From positions 248,001 through 312,000 of the forward strand of contig CAWGOE010000004.1 in assembly GCA_963824215.1 (NCBI GenBank): 64,000 bases of DNA. Direction: 5' to 3'. Positions 40,681-48,829 of this stretch are shown here, piece by piece. The DNA is from VRUE01 sp963824215. GTDB lineage: Bacteria > Actinomycetota > Thermoleophilia > Solirubrobacterales > 70-9. Each line of letters opens with the position of its first letter. The first letter of the stretch is position 1. The notes beneath the pieces are model-generated. The model was not told the DNA's origin. It saw nothing but the letters and a program-made list of their open reading frames with translations, and did not search any database. A program made the position numbers and the translations under genes.

Positions 40681-42363
40681 TCAGGCTACCGGCTGCGACT
40701 CGCGAGCCGGCTGCTCGGCGCGAGCACTGCGGTGGGCGATCGCCGCGCGGATATCGCGCATCGGCCTCGGGCTGCGCACATCGGGGAGGACATCGAAGTT
40801 GTGGGCCTCGGGCGGGGACAGGGCAAACCACTCGAGCGAGTCGCCACCCCAGGCGTCATGGCCAGCGGGCGCGCCGCCCTCACGGCTGAGGATCGCGTTG
40901 ACGATGGTCAGCAGGATGCCCGCGACGAGGATGAAGGTGCCGACCGAGGCGATCAGGTTGTAGCTGCTGACGCCGGTGCCGTCGAAGAACTTGTAGGCGT
41001 CGATCACCTGGCCGTCGAAGGATCCGGCGAGGGCCAGGGGCACAAAGGCGACGATCGTGCCCAGCAGCATCGTCCAGAAGCTGAAGCGGGCCAGCGACTC
41101 GCCCATCGTGCGGCCGGTCATCTTCGGGAACCACCAGTGCAGAGCGGCAAAGCCGCCAAAGAGCGCCCCACCGATCAACGCGAAGTGGGTCGCCGCGGTG
41201 CTGTCGGTCGTGTGCTGCAAGCGCCAGCCAACGGCGACCATCGAGTGCTCGATCTCGGCCGCGAGGCCGATCGATATCGCCACGATCGCGCCGGCGGCGA
41301 AAAGCAGCGGTGCGCGCATCTGCACGGCCCCTCCGGCGAGGGTGGCGATCAGGTTGAAGAAGATCAGGCCAAAGGGCACGATCAGCGCCAGCGACATCGC
41401 CATCGCGAAGTACATCCAGCCGATCCCGATCGGCGCCGTGAGCATGTTCTGCATCCAGGCGAGCGTGCCGACGACGGCGATCGCGACCAGCGACCCGATC
41501 ACCGCGCCGCGGTTGAAGAGCGGCTTGCGGGCGAGCGCGGGGACGATCTCGGCGATCGTGCCTAGGGCGAAGATCAAGGTCAGCATGTAGGCGCCGGTGT
41601 AGAAGATCCAGCTCAGGTGCTGCCAGAGCAGCGGCGAGCCGCCGGCGTCACCGGCGAAGAAGATGCCTTCGAAGTTGCGGTCGATCAAGAGCATCGTGAT
41701 CGCAGCCAGCATCACCGGGCCGATCACCAGCAACAGCCAGGAGGAGACCGCCGCTGCCCAGGAGAAGACGGGCAGCCGCCGCCAGGCCATTCCCGGCGCG
41801 CGCAAGCGGCGCAGCGTGGCGAGGAGATCGATCGCGATCAGGACGAAGCCGAGCGTCGCCAGGCCCGTCGCTGCCGCCCAGGCGTCAACGCCGTTGTTGG
41901 GCAGGAAGGTGAGCCCGGAGAGTGGCGGTAGCGGGTTGACCCCGGCCTCACTCGGGGTGAAGAGGAAGCCCGTGTAGAGGACCATGGCGCCGGCGACGAA
42001 GAGCCAGGTCCCGATCTGGCCAAGCCGCGGCAAGGCGGTTCCACGGGCGCCGATCTGCAGCGGCGCTACGTAGTAGAAGAAACCGAGCGCAAGCGGCGCG
42101 GCGACGAAGAAGATCGCGGTGGCGCCGTAGAGCGAGAGCATCCGGTTGAAGGTGACCGGATCGAGGAAGGTGTTCTCGGGAATCGCCAGCTGCAGCCGCA
42201 TCAGCAATAGCTCGACCAGCGCGATGAAGAGGAAGCCAAGGGCGCTGGTGATCAGGACCCGACCGAGGTCCTTGTGGTCGGCGCTGGTCACGATCTCAGC
42301 CCAGCGTGGGCGACGTGAGGGGAAGCCGTCGACGACCAACTCGGGACGCGGGCTCGGGCTCAT
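40681..42363 (-). CDS. Haem-copper oxidase subunit I-like protein lacking metal ligands
   Basis: 560 residues, about 12 membrane helices. The fold is unmistakable: TSADHKDLGR at the start, TFNRMLSLYG in helix II, WQHLSWIFY before helix VI, HWWFPKMTGR after helix X. But the ligands are replaced: helix II His to Tyr (SLYGAT for STHAVL), helix VI His to Thr and Tyr to Met (FYTGAYM for YSHPAVY), helix VII His-His to Gln-Asn (WMQNML for WAHHMF), haem a3 His to Ala (ATHFAL for HIHFVL); only the second helix X His remains. The propionate Arg pair is Gln-Val. It cannot reduce oxygen in the known way. It overlaps the subunit II-like gene by 4 nt. The frame upstream of ATG 42363 is a shadow. Confidence 0.9.
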   Translation of the reverse strand: MSPSPRPELVVDGFPSRRPRWAEIVTSADHKDLGRVLITSALGFLFIALVELLLMRLQLAIPENTFLDPVTFNRMLSLYGATAIFFVAAPLALGFFYYVAPLQIGARGTALPRLGQIGTWLFVAGAMVLYTGFLFTPSEAGVNPLPPLSGLTFLPNNGVDAWAAATGLATLGFVLIAIDLLATLRRLRAPGMAWRRLPVFSWAAAVSSWLLLVIGPVMLAAITMLLIDRNFEGIFFAGDAGGSPLLWQHLSWIFYTGAYMLTLIFALGTIAEIVPALARKPLFNRGAVIGSLVAIAVVGTLAWMQNMLTAPIGIGWMYFAMAMSLALIVPFGLIFFNLIATLAGGAVQMRAPLLFAAGAIVAISIGLAAEIEHSMVAVGWRLQHTTDSTAATHFALIGGALFGGFAALHWWFPKMTGRTMGESLARFSFWTMLLGTIVAFVPLALAGSFDGQVIDAYKFFDGTGVSSYNLIASVGTFILVAGILLTIVNAILSREGGAPAGHDAWGGDSLEWFALSPPEAHNFDVLPDVRSPRPMRDIRAAIAHRSARAEQPARESQPVA

Positions 42364-43058
42364 GGCGTTTTCCCGCTTTCGATCAGGCTGACGACGCGGT
42401 CCTGCGCAGCCTGGATGTCTTTCTTCGCGCCCCCAATAAAGGCCTGGTACTCCTGCGGCGAGACCACTTCGACCTCGGTCCGCATCGCCGCGTATGCCTG
42501 GCCGGACATCGTCGCCGCCTGGCCTCGGAAGGTCCCTTCCTCGTCGGCACGGAAGACGACGTGGTTGGTCTTGCCCGGTACGGCGTCGCGCTTGCCAGCT
42601 AGCTCCGGCACGTCCCAGGTGTGGACGACGTCGGTCGAGACCAGATCCAGCTCCACCGCGGTATCGACTGGGACGACAAGCTTGTAATAGGAGAAGGCTT
42701 CGTTCGGGTAGTCGTAGCGCCACAGCCACTGCTGTCCGGTGGTCGTGATCTTCAGCGGCTCGATGTTGGAGACCTGCAGGCCAGCATCGCCGGTTGCCGG
42801 CGTCTCGCGGGCTTTGTCGGTGTAGATGATGCTGATCACGAAGATCGCAACAGCGAAGATGGTTAGGGCGACACCGACGCGCAGTTGGATGGTCCGGCCA
42901 CCGGTAATCTGGCGCGGCTCGACGCCGCGCTCGGCCCGGTAGCGGCGCAGGGTGTAGAGCAAGCCACCGACAATCGCGACGATGAGGATCGCCGCGGCGA
43001 GGAAGCCGATCCAAAACAGGGTGTCGATCTGGTCAGTGCCAGGACTGTTGGGGGCCAA
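42360..43058 (-). CDS. Cytochrome oxidase subunit II-like protein lacking CuA
   Basis: 232 residues from TTG 43058. Two N-terminal helices and a cupredoxin domain align well with CtaC at 29849: LVVPVDTAVELDL, DVVHTWDVPEL, GTFRGQAATM-SGQAYAAMR. In the CuA motif both cysteines (to Ala and Ser), the glutamate (to Thr) and the second histidine (to Tyr) are lost; only the first His and the Met remain. So no CuA site can form. It is translationally coupled to the equally degenerate subunit I gene. Confidence 0.88.
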   Translation of the reverse strand: MAPNSPGTDQIDTLFWIGFLAAAILIVAIVGGLLYTLRRYRAERGVEPRQITGGRTIQLRVGVALTIFAVAIFVISIIYTDKARETPATGDAGLQVSNIEPLKITTTGQQWLWRYDYPNEAFSYYKLVVPVDTAVELDLVSTDVVHTWDVPELAGKRDAVPGKTNHVVFRADEEGTFRGQAATMSGQAYAAMRTEVEVVSPQEYQAFIGGAKKDIQAAQDRVVSLIESGKTP

Positions 43059-43087
43059 AGCGCGGCCATCCTATACTCGCCGGCCCC

Positions 43088-44032
43088 ATGAAGAAGAGCC
43101 GACCATCTCCCGCGTTACGGAAGGCGGTGCGGGCCGGGGCGACGGCGGCGATCGGAGCGGCGGTCGCCGTGCCGCTGTTGCGCCGCCGGGCCCGGATCCC
43201 CGCTCCTGTGACCGCCGCCGCTTGCGCTGCTGGGCCGCTCGGCCTCGCCGTCCTCTACCCGCGCTCGCGCAAGCGCGACGTGGCGATGTACGCGCTGCAG
43301 ATGTGGGCTTTCACGATGGTCCACGAGCTGCCTTATGACGACCCGGATCGACTCCGCGCTCGACTCCGGATCCGCTACCCGATCGTCGCCGACCGGGCGC
43401 TCGGCCTGGGCCGCCTGCCCAACGTGCGCTTGCAGCGCGCGCTTGCCCGCTGGCGCGGCGTGGGGACGCTCAACCGCTTCCTCACCTGGGTGCACTGGCT
43501 TTGGTTCATCGAGCCCTACGCGGTGCTCCTCTTCATCCTGATTCGCCATCCCGATCGCTTCCCGAGCGCTGCCCGGCGCCTGGCGGCGGTCTTCGACGGA
43601 GGCTGCGCGGTCTACTTCGCCGCTCCGACCGCGCCGCCCTGGTGGGCTTCCCAGCAGGGCCACACCGGCGAGGAAGAGGTGCGGCGGATCATGGAAGAGG
43701 TCGGTAAGGAGACCTGGAAATCCGCCTGGCCGGCGATGTACAAGGCGCTCGGCGGCAATCCCTGGGCGGCGATGCCCTCGCTGCACTTCGCGACCTCGGT
43801 ATCGGCGGCGATCTCGCTGAGCGAGACGGGACGTACCGCCGGCGCCGCGGGCTGGGGCTACGCCCTCACTCTCGGCTTCGGTCTCGTCTACCTGGGCGAG
43901 CACTACGTCACCGACCTGGTCGCGGGCGCTACCCTCGTTGCCGCTGCGCAGCGGGGCGAGTCGCTGGCCGAACCGGCGGTCCTGGCGGTTAATCGACGCC
44001 TGCAGGGACTGGAGCGCCTGGCGAACGGGTAG
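43088..44032 (+). CDS. PAP2 superfamily membrane phosphatase/transferase
   Basis: 314 residues. Several membrane helices; the PAP2 active-site motifs are MPSLHFATS (PSxH) and LGEHYVTDLVAG with the second histidine. The N-terminus is basic. The sequence resembles the inositol-phosphoryl/PAP2 group in actinobacteria (RYPIVADRALGLGRLP, FIEPYAVLLF). It may dephosphorylate or transfer phospho-head groups on lipids. A flippase-like gene follows 10 nt downstream, so lipid handling is the shared theme. Confidence 0.82.
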   Translation: MKKSRPSPALRKAVRAGATAAIGAAVAVPLLRRRARIPAPVTAAACAAGPLGLAVLYPRSRKRDVAMYALQMWAFTMVHELPYDDPDRLRARLRIRYPIVADRALGLGRLPNVRLQRALARWRGVGTLNRFLTWVHWLWFIEPYAVLLFILIRHPDRFPSAARRLAAVFDGGCAVYFAAPTAPPWWASQQGHTGEEEVRRIMEEVGKETWKSAWPAMYKALGGNPWAAMPSLHFATSVSAAISLSETGRTAGAAGWGYALTLGFGLVYLGEHYVTDLVAGATLVAAAQRGESLAEPAVLAVNRRLQGLERLANG

Positions 44033-44042
44033 CTTCTCAGGC

Positions 44043-45167
44043 GTGTCTCCAGAGCAGCCGGTGAACGAAAACGGCGGCTTCGAGCTGCCGCTGCTCTCGC
44101 GGCGGCGCGTAGCGCAGACGCTGCTCGTCGTCCTGGTCCTGCTGATCGGCATCTACTTCCTCTTTCCGAAGCTGGTCGGGCTCGGTGACGCGATGAGCAA
44201 GCTCAGCGAAGCGGAGGCAATCTGGATCATCGTCGCGATCGGCTTCGAGCTGGCTGCGATAGCCACCTACATCGCTCTCTTCAAGGCGGTCGTCGGGGGC
44301 GACGTGTTGCGGCTCACTTGGCGTGAGACCTACGACATCAACCTCGCCGGCGTGGCGGCCACCCGCCTCTTCTCGGCCGGCGGCGCCGGTGGGATCGCCC
44401 TCACCTACTGGGCCCTGCGCCGGGCGGGGATGATCCGCCACGAGGTGGCGCGGCGGATGGTCGCCTTCCTCACCCTCCAGTACGTCTTCTACCCGCTGGC
44501 GCTGATCGTTTTCGGGGTGCTGCTACGCACCGGCGTGATGCCGGGCAAGGCATCGGTCGAGCTGACGATCATTCCGGCCGCGATCTCGGGCTTGGTCCTG
44601 ATCTTCGGCGTGCTCGCCGCCCTGATCCCCGCCGATCTGCGCGAACGGCTCACCTCCCACGTGCACCGGCCTCGCAGCCGGGCGATCGCCGACAAAGTCG
44701 CCAAAGTAATGGCGACGGTCGGCGAGGGGGTCAGGTTCGGCTTCCGGCTCTTGATCCACCCCGGCCGCGGCGGGCTGGCAGTGATCGGCGCCGTGGGTTA
44801 CTGGGCGACCAACATCGGCATCCTCTGGGCATCGTTCAAAGCGTTCGGCGTGCACGTGCCGCTGGCGGTTGTCGTGCAGGGCTTCTTCCTCGGCATGGTC
44901 GGCAACCTCTTCCCGCTGGCGCCGGCTGGGGTGGGGGCGGTGGACGCGGGAATGATCGGCGCCTTCGTCCTCTTCGGCATTCCTGAGGGCACGGTCTTCC
45001 CGGCGATCCTGATCTACCGCCTGGTCGCCTTCTGGCTGCCGATCCCGTTCGGCGTCGTTGCCTTCTTCCAGCTGCGAACCAGGGTGCACCATTGGGAAGA
45101 GGAGGAGCTCCCGATCGATCGTGGCAGGGAGCCGGAGAGGGAGCTGGAACCCGCTGCGGCCGAGTGA
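44043..45167 (+). CDS. LPG-synthase-TM / flippase-like membrane protein (UPF0104)
   Basis: 374 residues from GTG 44043, about eight predicted helices. The family pattern includes LAGVAATRLFSAGGAGGIALTYWAL, GYWATNIGILWASFKAFGV and LAPAGVGAVDAGMIGAFVLFGI, ending with a basic-acidic tail. Members are related to the flippase part of MprF and to AglD-like proteins; they are thought to move or attach lipid-linked groups. No synthase domain is fused. A transposon begins 15 nt after the stop. Confidence 0.82.
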   Translation: MSPEQPVNENGGFELPLLSRRRVAQTLLVVLVLLIGIYFLFPKLVGLGDAMSKLSEAEAIWIIVAIGFELAAIATYIALFKAVVGGDVLRLTWRETYDINLAGVAATRLFSAGGAGGIALTYWALRRAGMIRHEVARRMVAFLTLQYVFYPLALIVFGVLLRTGVMPGKASVELTIIPAAISGLVLIFGVLAALIPADLRERLTSHVHRPRSRAIADKVAKVMATVGEGVRFGFRLLIHPGRGGLAVIGAVGYWATNIGILWASFKAFGVHVPLAVVVQGFFLGMVGNLFPLAPAGVGAVDAGMIGAFVLFGIPEGTVFPAILIYRLVAFWLPIPFGVVAFFQLRTRVHHWEEEELPIDRGREPERELEPAAAE

Positions 45168-45174
45168 CAAGGGT

Positions 45175-45203
45175 TGCCTGACGGTGGTGGGTCAGTTTGA
45201 ATC
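45175..45203. repeat. Left target duplication and left terminal inverted repeat
   Basis: TGCCTGAC (45175-45182) is repeated at 49811-49818. It is followed by a 21-bp terminal repeat (45183-45203, ending GGTCAGTTTGAATC) that is the exact reverse complement of 49790-49810. Confidence 0.93.
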
Positions 45204-45237
45204 TGCCCTAGATCCCGCCGGTCTCTTGCCCTAGGTT

Positions 45238-45288
45238 CGCTTGGCTCTAACAACCAAGCGCCCCCGCGACGGTGGAACGTCCGGGGGC
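45238..45288 (+). promoter_or_regulatory. Two hairpins in the leader of the first passenger operon
   Basis: CGCTTGG/CCAAGCG (45238-45260) and GCCCCCG-c-GAC / GTC-CGGGGGC (45260-45288) lie between the left end and the start at 45312. A strong ribosome-binding site GGAGGT (45298-45303) follows. Could be an attenuator or shield against read-in transcription. Confidence 0.45.
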
Positions 45289-45311
45289 ATGGCACCAGGA
45301 GGTAAGTCCCG

Positions 45312-45551
45312 ATGCCCACAAAGCCTAGTCCCGGCGGGGATCTGAGCGTGCAGCGCGCCGTGCTGGCGCTTGTCCTAGCCGCACGCCCTCATTGCCGCAC
45401 CGTTCCTGAACTCGCCCGTGAGATCGACTCAGAGGACGCCGTAGAGCAGGCCGTACAGACCCTTGTTGCCATCGGCCTCCTGGAGCGCCGTGGGGTATCG
45501 CTCCGGCCAACTCCTGCTGCCGCCCACTTCTACCGCCTTGATCTCCCGTGA
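45312..45551 (+). CDS. Small winged-helix-like protein
   Basis: 79 residues, with GGAGGT 8 nt upstream. Helices AVLALVLAARPHCRTVPELAREI and DAVEQAVQTLVAIGLLERRG are followed by a strand pair (VSLRPTPAAAHFYRLD), a compact winged-helix pattern. Its stop overlaps the GTG of the XRE gene by 4 nt, so the two regulators are made together. Probably DNA-binding; no target known. Confidence 0.6.
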   Translation: MPTKPSPGGDLSVQRAVLALVLAARPHCRTVPELAREIDSEDAVEQAVQTLVAIGLLERRGVSLRPTPAAAHFYRLDLP

Positions 45552-45826
45552 CCGTCGCACAGCGCTTCGGCGCGAACCTCGTCCGTTGCCGCAAACAGGC
45601 CGGCTTGTCCCAGGAAGACCTTGGCGCTCGCGCTGGCCTCCATCGGACCGCCATCGGCCTCTTAGAGAGGGGGGCGAGGACGCCGCGAATCGACACGCTT
45701 ATAAAGCTGGCTCAAGCACTGCCTGCTGAGACTGAGGATCTGCTCGACGGAATCACCTGGGAGCCTGGAGAAGCCAGCCCCGGCCGGTTCACGCTGAGCA
45801 GCGAGCTACCCTCTGACCATGCCTAA
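45548..45826 (+). CDS. XRE-family HTH transcriptional regulator
   Basis: 92 residues. A helix-turn-helix fills residues 6-66: FGANLVRCRKQAGLSQEDLGARAGLHRTAIGLLERG, cited in part, with LSQEDLG and HRTAIGLLERG as helices 2 and 3. It likely represses transposon genes. Starts with GTG 45548 and overlaps the next gene by 8 nt. Confidence 0.85.
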   Translation: MTVAQRFGANLVRCRKQAGLSQEDLGARAGLHRTAIGLLERGARTPRIDTLIKLAQALPAETEDLLDGITWEPGEASPGRFTLSSELPSDHA

Positions 45827-46079
45827 GCGCTCAAGCAAGCCGCGCGACGTGAATGCACTGGCACGCCGGATCGTGGACGAAGCGACCGGAGATGTCCCCA
45901 AGGAGCAAGAAAAACCGCAGGCCGAGCCGCCTCCCGATCCAGGCAAAGACCCCGCCGCCGTGGCGCTGGGGCGACGTGGAGGGCGCAAGGGCGGCAAGGC
46001 CCGCGCCGAAAAGATGACGCCAGGGCAGCGGAGCGAGGCGGCGAGACGCGCCGCCAAGGCTCGCTGGAAATCTCGCTAG
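45819..46079 (+). CDS. Small Lys/Arg/Ala-rich basic protein
   Basis: 86 residues. The N-terminal half is mixed charge with a Pro/Glu linker; the C-terminal half reads AAVALGRRGGRKGGKARAEKM and SEAARRAAKARWKSR. Such histone-H1-like RGGxKGG tails bind nucleic acid without specificity. It overlaps the XRE gene by 8 nt and the convergent ImmA gene by 4 nt. Function unknown. Confidence 0.6.
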   Translation: MPKRSSKPRDVNALARRIVDEATGDVPKEQEKPQAEPPPDPGKDPAAVALGRRGGRKGGKARAEKMTPGQRSEAARRAAKARWKSR

Positions 46080-47188
46080 GAAACTATTCGCAGTGCTGGT
46101 CTTCTGGGTGGCTCAGGCGGCTCTGTCGGAGCTTGAGCAAGCGTCGTGTCTCCCTCTATGGCTTGCAGACTCAGCAAGCCAAGGACGGACTTGTTCAACT
46201 CGTCTACGGGGATCGCTAGGTCTCTTGCGATATCGGTTTTCGACACTCCCTCCGCTTTAAGGGCGCGGAAGACCTTGTCGAGAATCTGCGAGGTCTCTCG
46301 GCCTTTCATCGGCTGGGGCTCGTTCTTCTTTCCTCGCTTCGACAGCTCGATGCAGATCGAGCGGTATTGCCACTCCGTCAGCAGGCCGAGTTTGTAGCTG
46401 CGCTTCGCGAGATTGAAAGCGGAGACTTTCCAATGCTTCTTGGCCTTGATGATCTGTTTCAAGGACGCGCCGTAGGGGACCTCGGCCAAGACCGTGTCAC
46501 GCGGCATCAGGAGGGCTGATCCAAAGGCATGGGCCTGTTCCTCTGCTTCTCTGCCATGTGGTCCTCCGTGTGCGTGGAGGACCAAGTGCCCCAGCTCGTG
46601 CGCGGCGTCCATTCGACTGCGCTCGGTCGTTTTGGTCATGTTGAGGAAGATGAACGGCACTTCCCCTTCCCACATCGAGAAGCCATCAACTTTTTTGAAG
46701 TTCTCCGCGAAGGAGAACACACGGACGCCGTGGGCCTCAAGTAAGTGAATGACATTGCGGATCGGACGTTGCCCAAGGCCCCAGGCATCCCGCACCGCTT
46801 CGGCCGCGGTCTCTGGATCGAGGGCTTGGTAGGTGGGGACATTCGGCTCCGGCAGCGCGAACCGCCTCTCGATCCACGAGCAAAGATCCATCGCCAAACT
46901 TCCTGAACTGAGCGTTTGGTCTCGCTGGCTGGCGGTCAAGCTCGCGAGGGCACGAAAGCTCACTCCATCCTTTGACGGTTCCGGCAACGTCTCCCCGAAG
47001 AAGAAAGCCATCGGGAAACCGAGCGCTCGAGAGAAGCGAGCAACCGTGACTTCGCTCGGCGAGAATCCTTCCCGCTCGAATTTGGTCAGGCTGCGGGTTG
47101 AGATTCCGGCCTCTTCGGCGAGTTTGGTTTTGGTGAGGCCACGCCGTTTGCGGGCAACCTCCAACCGCGTGTAGTTGAACTCGGGCAT
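46076..47188 (-). CDS. XRE HTH + ImmA/IrrE metallopeptidase
   Basis: 370 residues. An N-terminal HTH (KRRGLTKTKLAEEAGISTRSLTKFERE, about 13-40) is followed by an ImmA/IrrE (M78) zinc peptidase with the HExxH-type motif AAHELGHLVLHAHGG (about 190-205), and a C-terminal helical part with a second HTH-like segment (VSKTDIARDLAIPVDELNKSV). Such proteins cut repressor partners after DNA damage or other signals and govern transfer of mobile elements, or act in toxin-antitoxin-like pairs. The gene for an unknown 226-residue protein lies 13 nt upstream in the same operon and is a candidate partner. Confidence 0.85.
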   Translation of the reverse strand: MPEFNYTRLEVARKRRGLTKTKLAEEAGISTRSLTKFEREGFSPSEVTVARFSRALGFPMAFFFGETLPEPSKDGVSFRALASLTASQRDQTLSSGSLAMDLCSWIERRFALPEPNVPTYQALDPETAAEAVRDAWGLGQRPIRNVIHLLEAHGVRVFSFAENFKKVDGFSMWEGEVPFIFLNMTKTTERSRMDAAHELGHLVLHAHGGPHGREAEEQAHAFGSALLMPRDTVLAEVPYGASLKQIIKAKKHWKVSAFNLAKRSYKLGLLTEWQYRSICIELSKRGKKNEPQPMKGRETSQILDKVFRALKAEGVSKTDIARDLAIPVDELNKSVLGLLSLQAIEGDTTLAQAPTEPPEPPRRPALRIVS

Positions 47189-47201
47189 CTTCGGCCCTTC
47201 C

Positions 47202-47882
47202 CTATTCGGAAGAAGCCCGGCGCGGGATTGCGATATCCAGATCGTCGGAGAACTCTTCTTCGTCCTTGTCCTCGACGTCGGTCTCGGCCTCGAACGCGAT
47301 GGGCTTGAAAATCAGACGGTGCTTGAACTCATCGATCCGCCCCTTTTTGGCTTCAGGTCGGATCGTCATGTGCGTTGGGATCGAAAGCTCGTGGCGAATG
47401 TGTTCCCTGGCTTCGTCTAGGCAATGCAGCAAGTAGTGGGTCCGCATCTGCGGAAGCGACCTGGTCGATCCGCCGACGATGTCAAGGGTCATCTGTCCGT
47501 TGTCGTGAATGGCGTCCAAGGTCAGTCGACCCTTGAGGCCAGCAGTCGCGGGCATCGAATTCAAGTCGCCCGTCGCCCAGTTGCCGGCAGCCGAGCAGAT
47601 GCGGAAGGACCGATCTGGGCTGATGACGGATTCAAGGTCGGGCTGGCCACCACGATGCCAACCCTCGCGAAGCAATTTGTCTCGAAGGAAGCGAAGGGGT
47701 TTTCCCCACGCTGCGTTGCCGCCCGCAGCGTTGACGTCGTTGGCCGAACAGCGCTCCCGCTCCAGATAGGCGAAGTGCACGGCCTCTGCAAGAAGCTCTT
47801 CCGAGAGGCCCATCCCGGCAAGGGTGCTGGCGGTCTGAGCTTGGACGTGGAGGGGCGGGAGTTGGAGGGGGCGAGGTTTCAT
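47202..47882 (-). CDS. Unknown protein paired with ImmA/IrrE
   Basis: 226 residues, start ATG 47882. An N-terminal helical part (LSEELLAEAVHFAYLERERCSANDVNAAG) is followed by a compact region, RFLRDKLLREGWHRGGQPDLESVISPDRSFRICSAAGNWATG, cited in pieces, with a pattern I recall from actinobacterial mobile-element proteins next to M78 peptidases. The C-terminal tail is acidic (DVEDKDEEEFSDDLD). Function unknown; substrate or inhibitor of the peptidase is a guess. A 10-bp inverted repeat lies upstream. Confidence 0.55.
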   Translation of the reverse strand: MKPRPLQLPPLHVQAQTASTLAGMGLSEELLAEAVHFAYLERERCSANDVNAAGGNAAWGKPLRFLRDKLLREGWHRGGQPDLESVISPDRSFRICSAAGNWATGDLNSMPATAGLKGRLTLDAIHDNGQMTLDIVGGSTRSLPQMRTHYLLHCLDEAREHIRHELSIPTHMTIRPEAKKGRIDEFKHRLIFKPIAFEAETDVEDKDEEEFSDDLDIAIPRRASSE

Positions 47883-47899
47883 GCGGTCCTTTCCGGGCG

Positions 47900-47944
47900 G
47901 GTTCCGATTATTCTACCTCATAACGAGACCGAAAAATCGGAACC
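47900..47944. promoter_or_regulatory. 10-bp inverted repeat between divergent genes (candidate operator)
   Basis: GGTTCCGATT (47900-47909) and AATCGGAACC (47935-47944) are exact reverse complements spaced 25 bp apart. They lie in the 110-bp gap between the 226-residue gene (reverse) and the transposase (forward), 18 bp upstream of the former. A binding site for one of the element's XRE proteins is plausible. Confidence 0.5.
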
Positions 47945-47985
47945 TTGAAAATGACTTTTACTGTCCGACCGCTCACGCATAATAA

Positions 47986-47999
47986 GGTCAGTTTGAATC
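47986..47999 (+). repeat. Internal partial copy of the terminal repeat
   Basis: GGTCAGTTTGAATC is identical to the inner 14 bp of both ends of the transposon and overlaps the probable TTG start codon of the transposase (47993). Confidence 0.8.
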
Positions 48000-48829
48000 G
48001 TCTCTCTACCCAGAAGCGTGCCCAGATCATCGGATGCCTCGTTGAGGGCAACAGCATCCGTGCCACGGTCCGAATGACCAGCGCGGCCAAGAACACGATC
48101 ACGAAGCTGCTCGTGGATCTCGGGGAAGCCTGCGCCGAGTATCAGGATGGAGTGCTGGTCGATCTCCCCTGCAAAGTGGTCGAGGCTGACGAGATCTGGG
48201 CCTATTGCTACGCCAAGCAGAAAAACGTGCCCGAGGAGTTCAAAGGCACCTACGGCTATGGCGACGTGTGGACCTATACGGCGCTCTGCGCGGATACGAA
48301 ACTGGTCCCGACCTGGCTGGTTGGCGAGCAGAGCAAAGACGACGCTTACGTGTTTCTCTCCGACCTTGCAAGTCGGATGGCGAACCGCATTCAGTTGTCA
48401 ACGGACGGCAACGGCGTCTACGAAGGCGGGGTTGGGCCGGCGTTTCACCACCGGGTTGACTGGGCCCAGATCCAGAAGACGTTTAGCTCTGACCCTTCCG
48501 ACCCCCGGAAATACAGCCCTCCGGTCGTCACGGCGTCGAAGGTCCGAGTCCTCAAGGGTGACCCGGACCTTGATCGGATCTCAACCAGCTACGTCGAGCG
48601 CCAGAACCTCACGATGCGGATGGGGATGCGCCGGTTTACGCGGCTGACCAACGGCTTCAGCCGCAAGGTCGAGAACCTGTCCCACTCGGTCTCTCTGCAC
48701 TTCATGCACTACAACTTCGCCCGCCCTCACTCGTCGCTGAGGGAGCGCTATCCCCGGACGCCGGCGATGGCTGCTGGGGTGACCGATCACATCTGGAGCT
48801 TGGAAGAGATCGCGGCGCTGCTGGACTAG
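47993..48829 (+). CDS. IS1-family transposase (DDE)
   Basis: 278 residues from TTG 47993 (MNRLSTQKRAQIIGCLVEG), the usual IS1 start; AAGG lies 5 nt upstream. An upstream ATG (47951) would add 14 residues. The N-terminal HTH (SIRATVRMTSAAKNTITKLL) recognises the ends. The catalytic core has VVEADEIWAYC (first Asp), LSTDGNGVYEG (second Asp) and a glutamate in SYVERQNLTMRMGMRRF. It is a single-frame enzyme, unlike the frameshifted InsAB' of IS1 itself. No stop or gap disrupts it, so the element may be active. Confidence 0.93.
   Translation: MNRLSTQKRAQIIGCLVEGNSIRATVRMTSAAKNTITKLLVDLGEACAEYQDGVLVDLPCKVVEADEIWAYCYAKQKNVPEEFKGTYGYGDVWTYTALCADTKLVPTWLVGEQSKDDAYVFLSDLASRMANRIQLSTDGNGVYEGGVGPAFHHRVDWAQIQKTFSSDPSDPRKYSPPVVTASKVRVLKGDPDLDRISTSYVERQNLTMRMGMRRFTRLTNGFSRKVENLSHSVSLHFMHYNFARPHSSLRERYPRTPAMAAGVTDHIWSLEEIAALLD

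Noticed and set aside
42364..43014. Extension of the degenerate subunit I frame
   Set aside because: It is the shadow of the subunit II-like gene, Arg/His/Pro-rich and without membrane segments, and the conserved start MSPSP...ADHKDLGR follows at 42363.
40681..43058. Quinol oxidase or nitric oxide reductase
   Set aside because: Both keep the haem-binding histidines of helices II and X and most active-site ligands, which are lost here.
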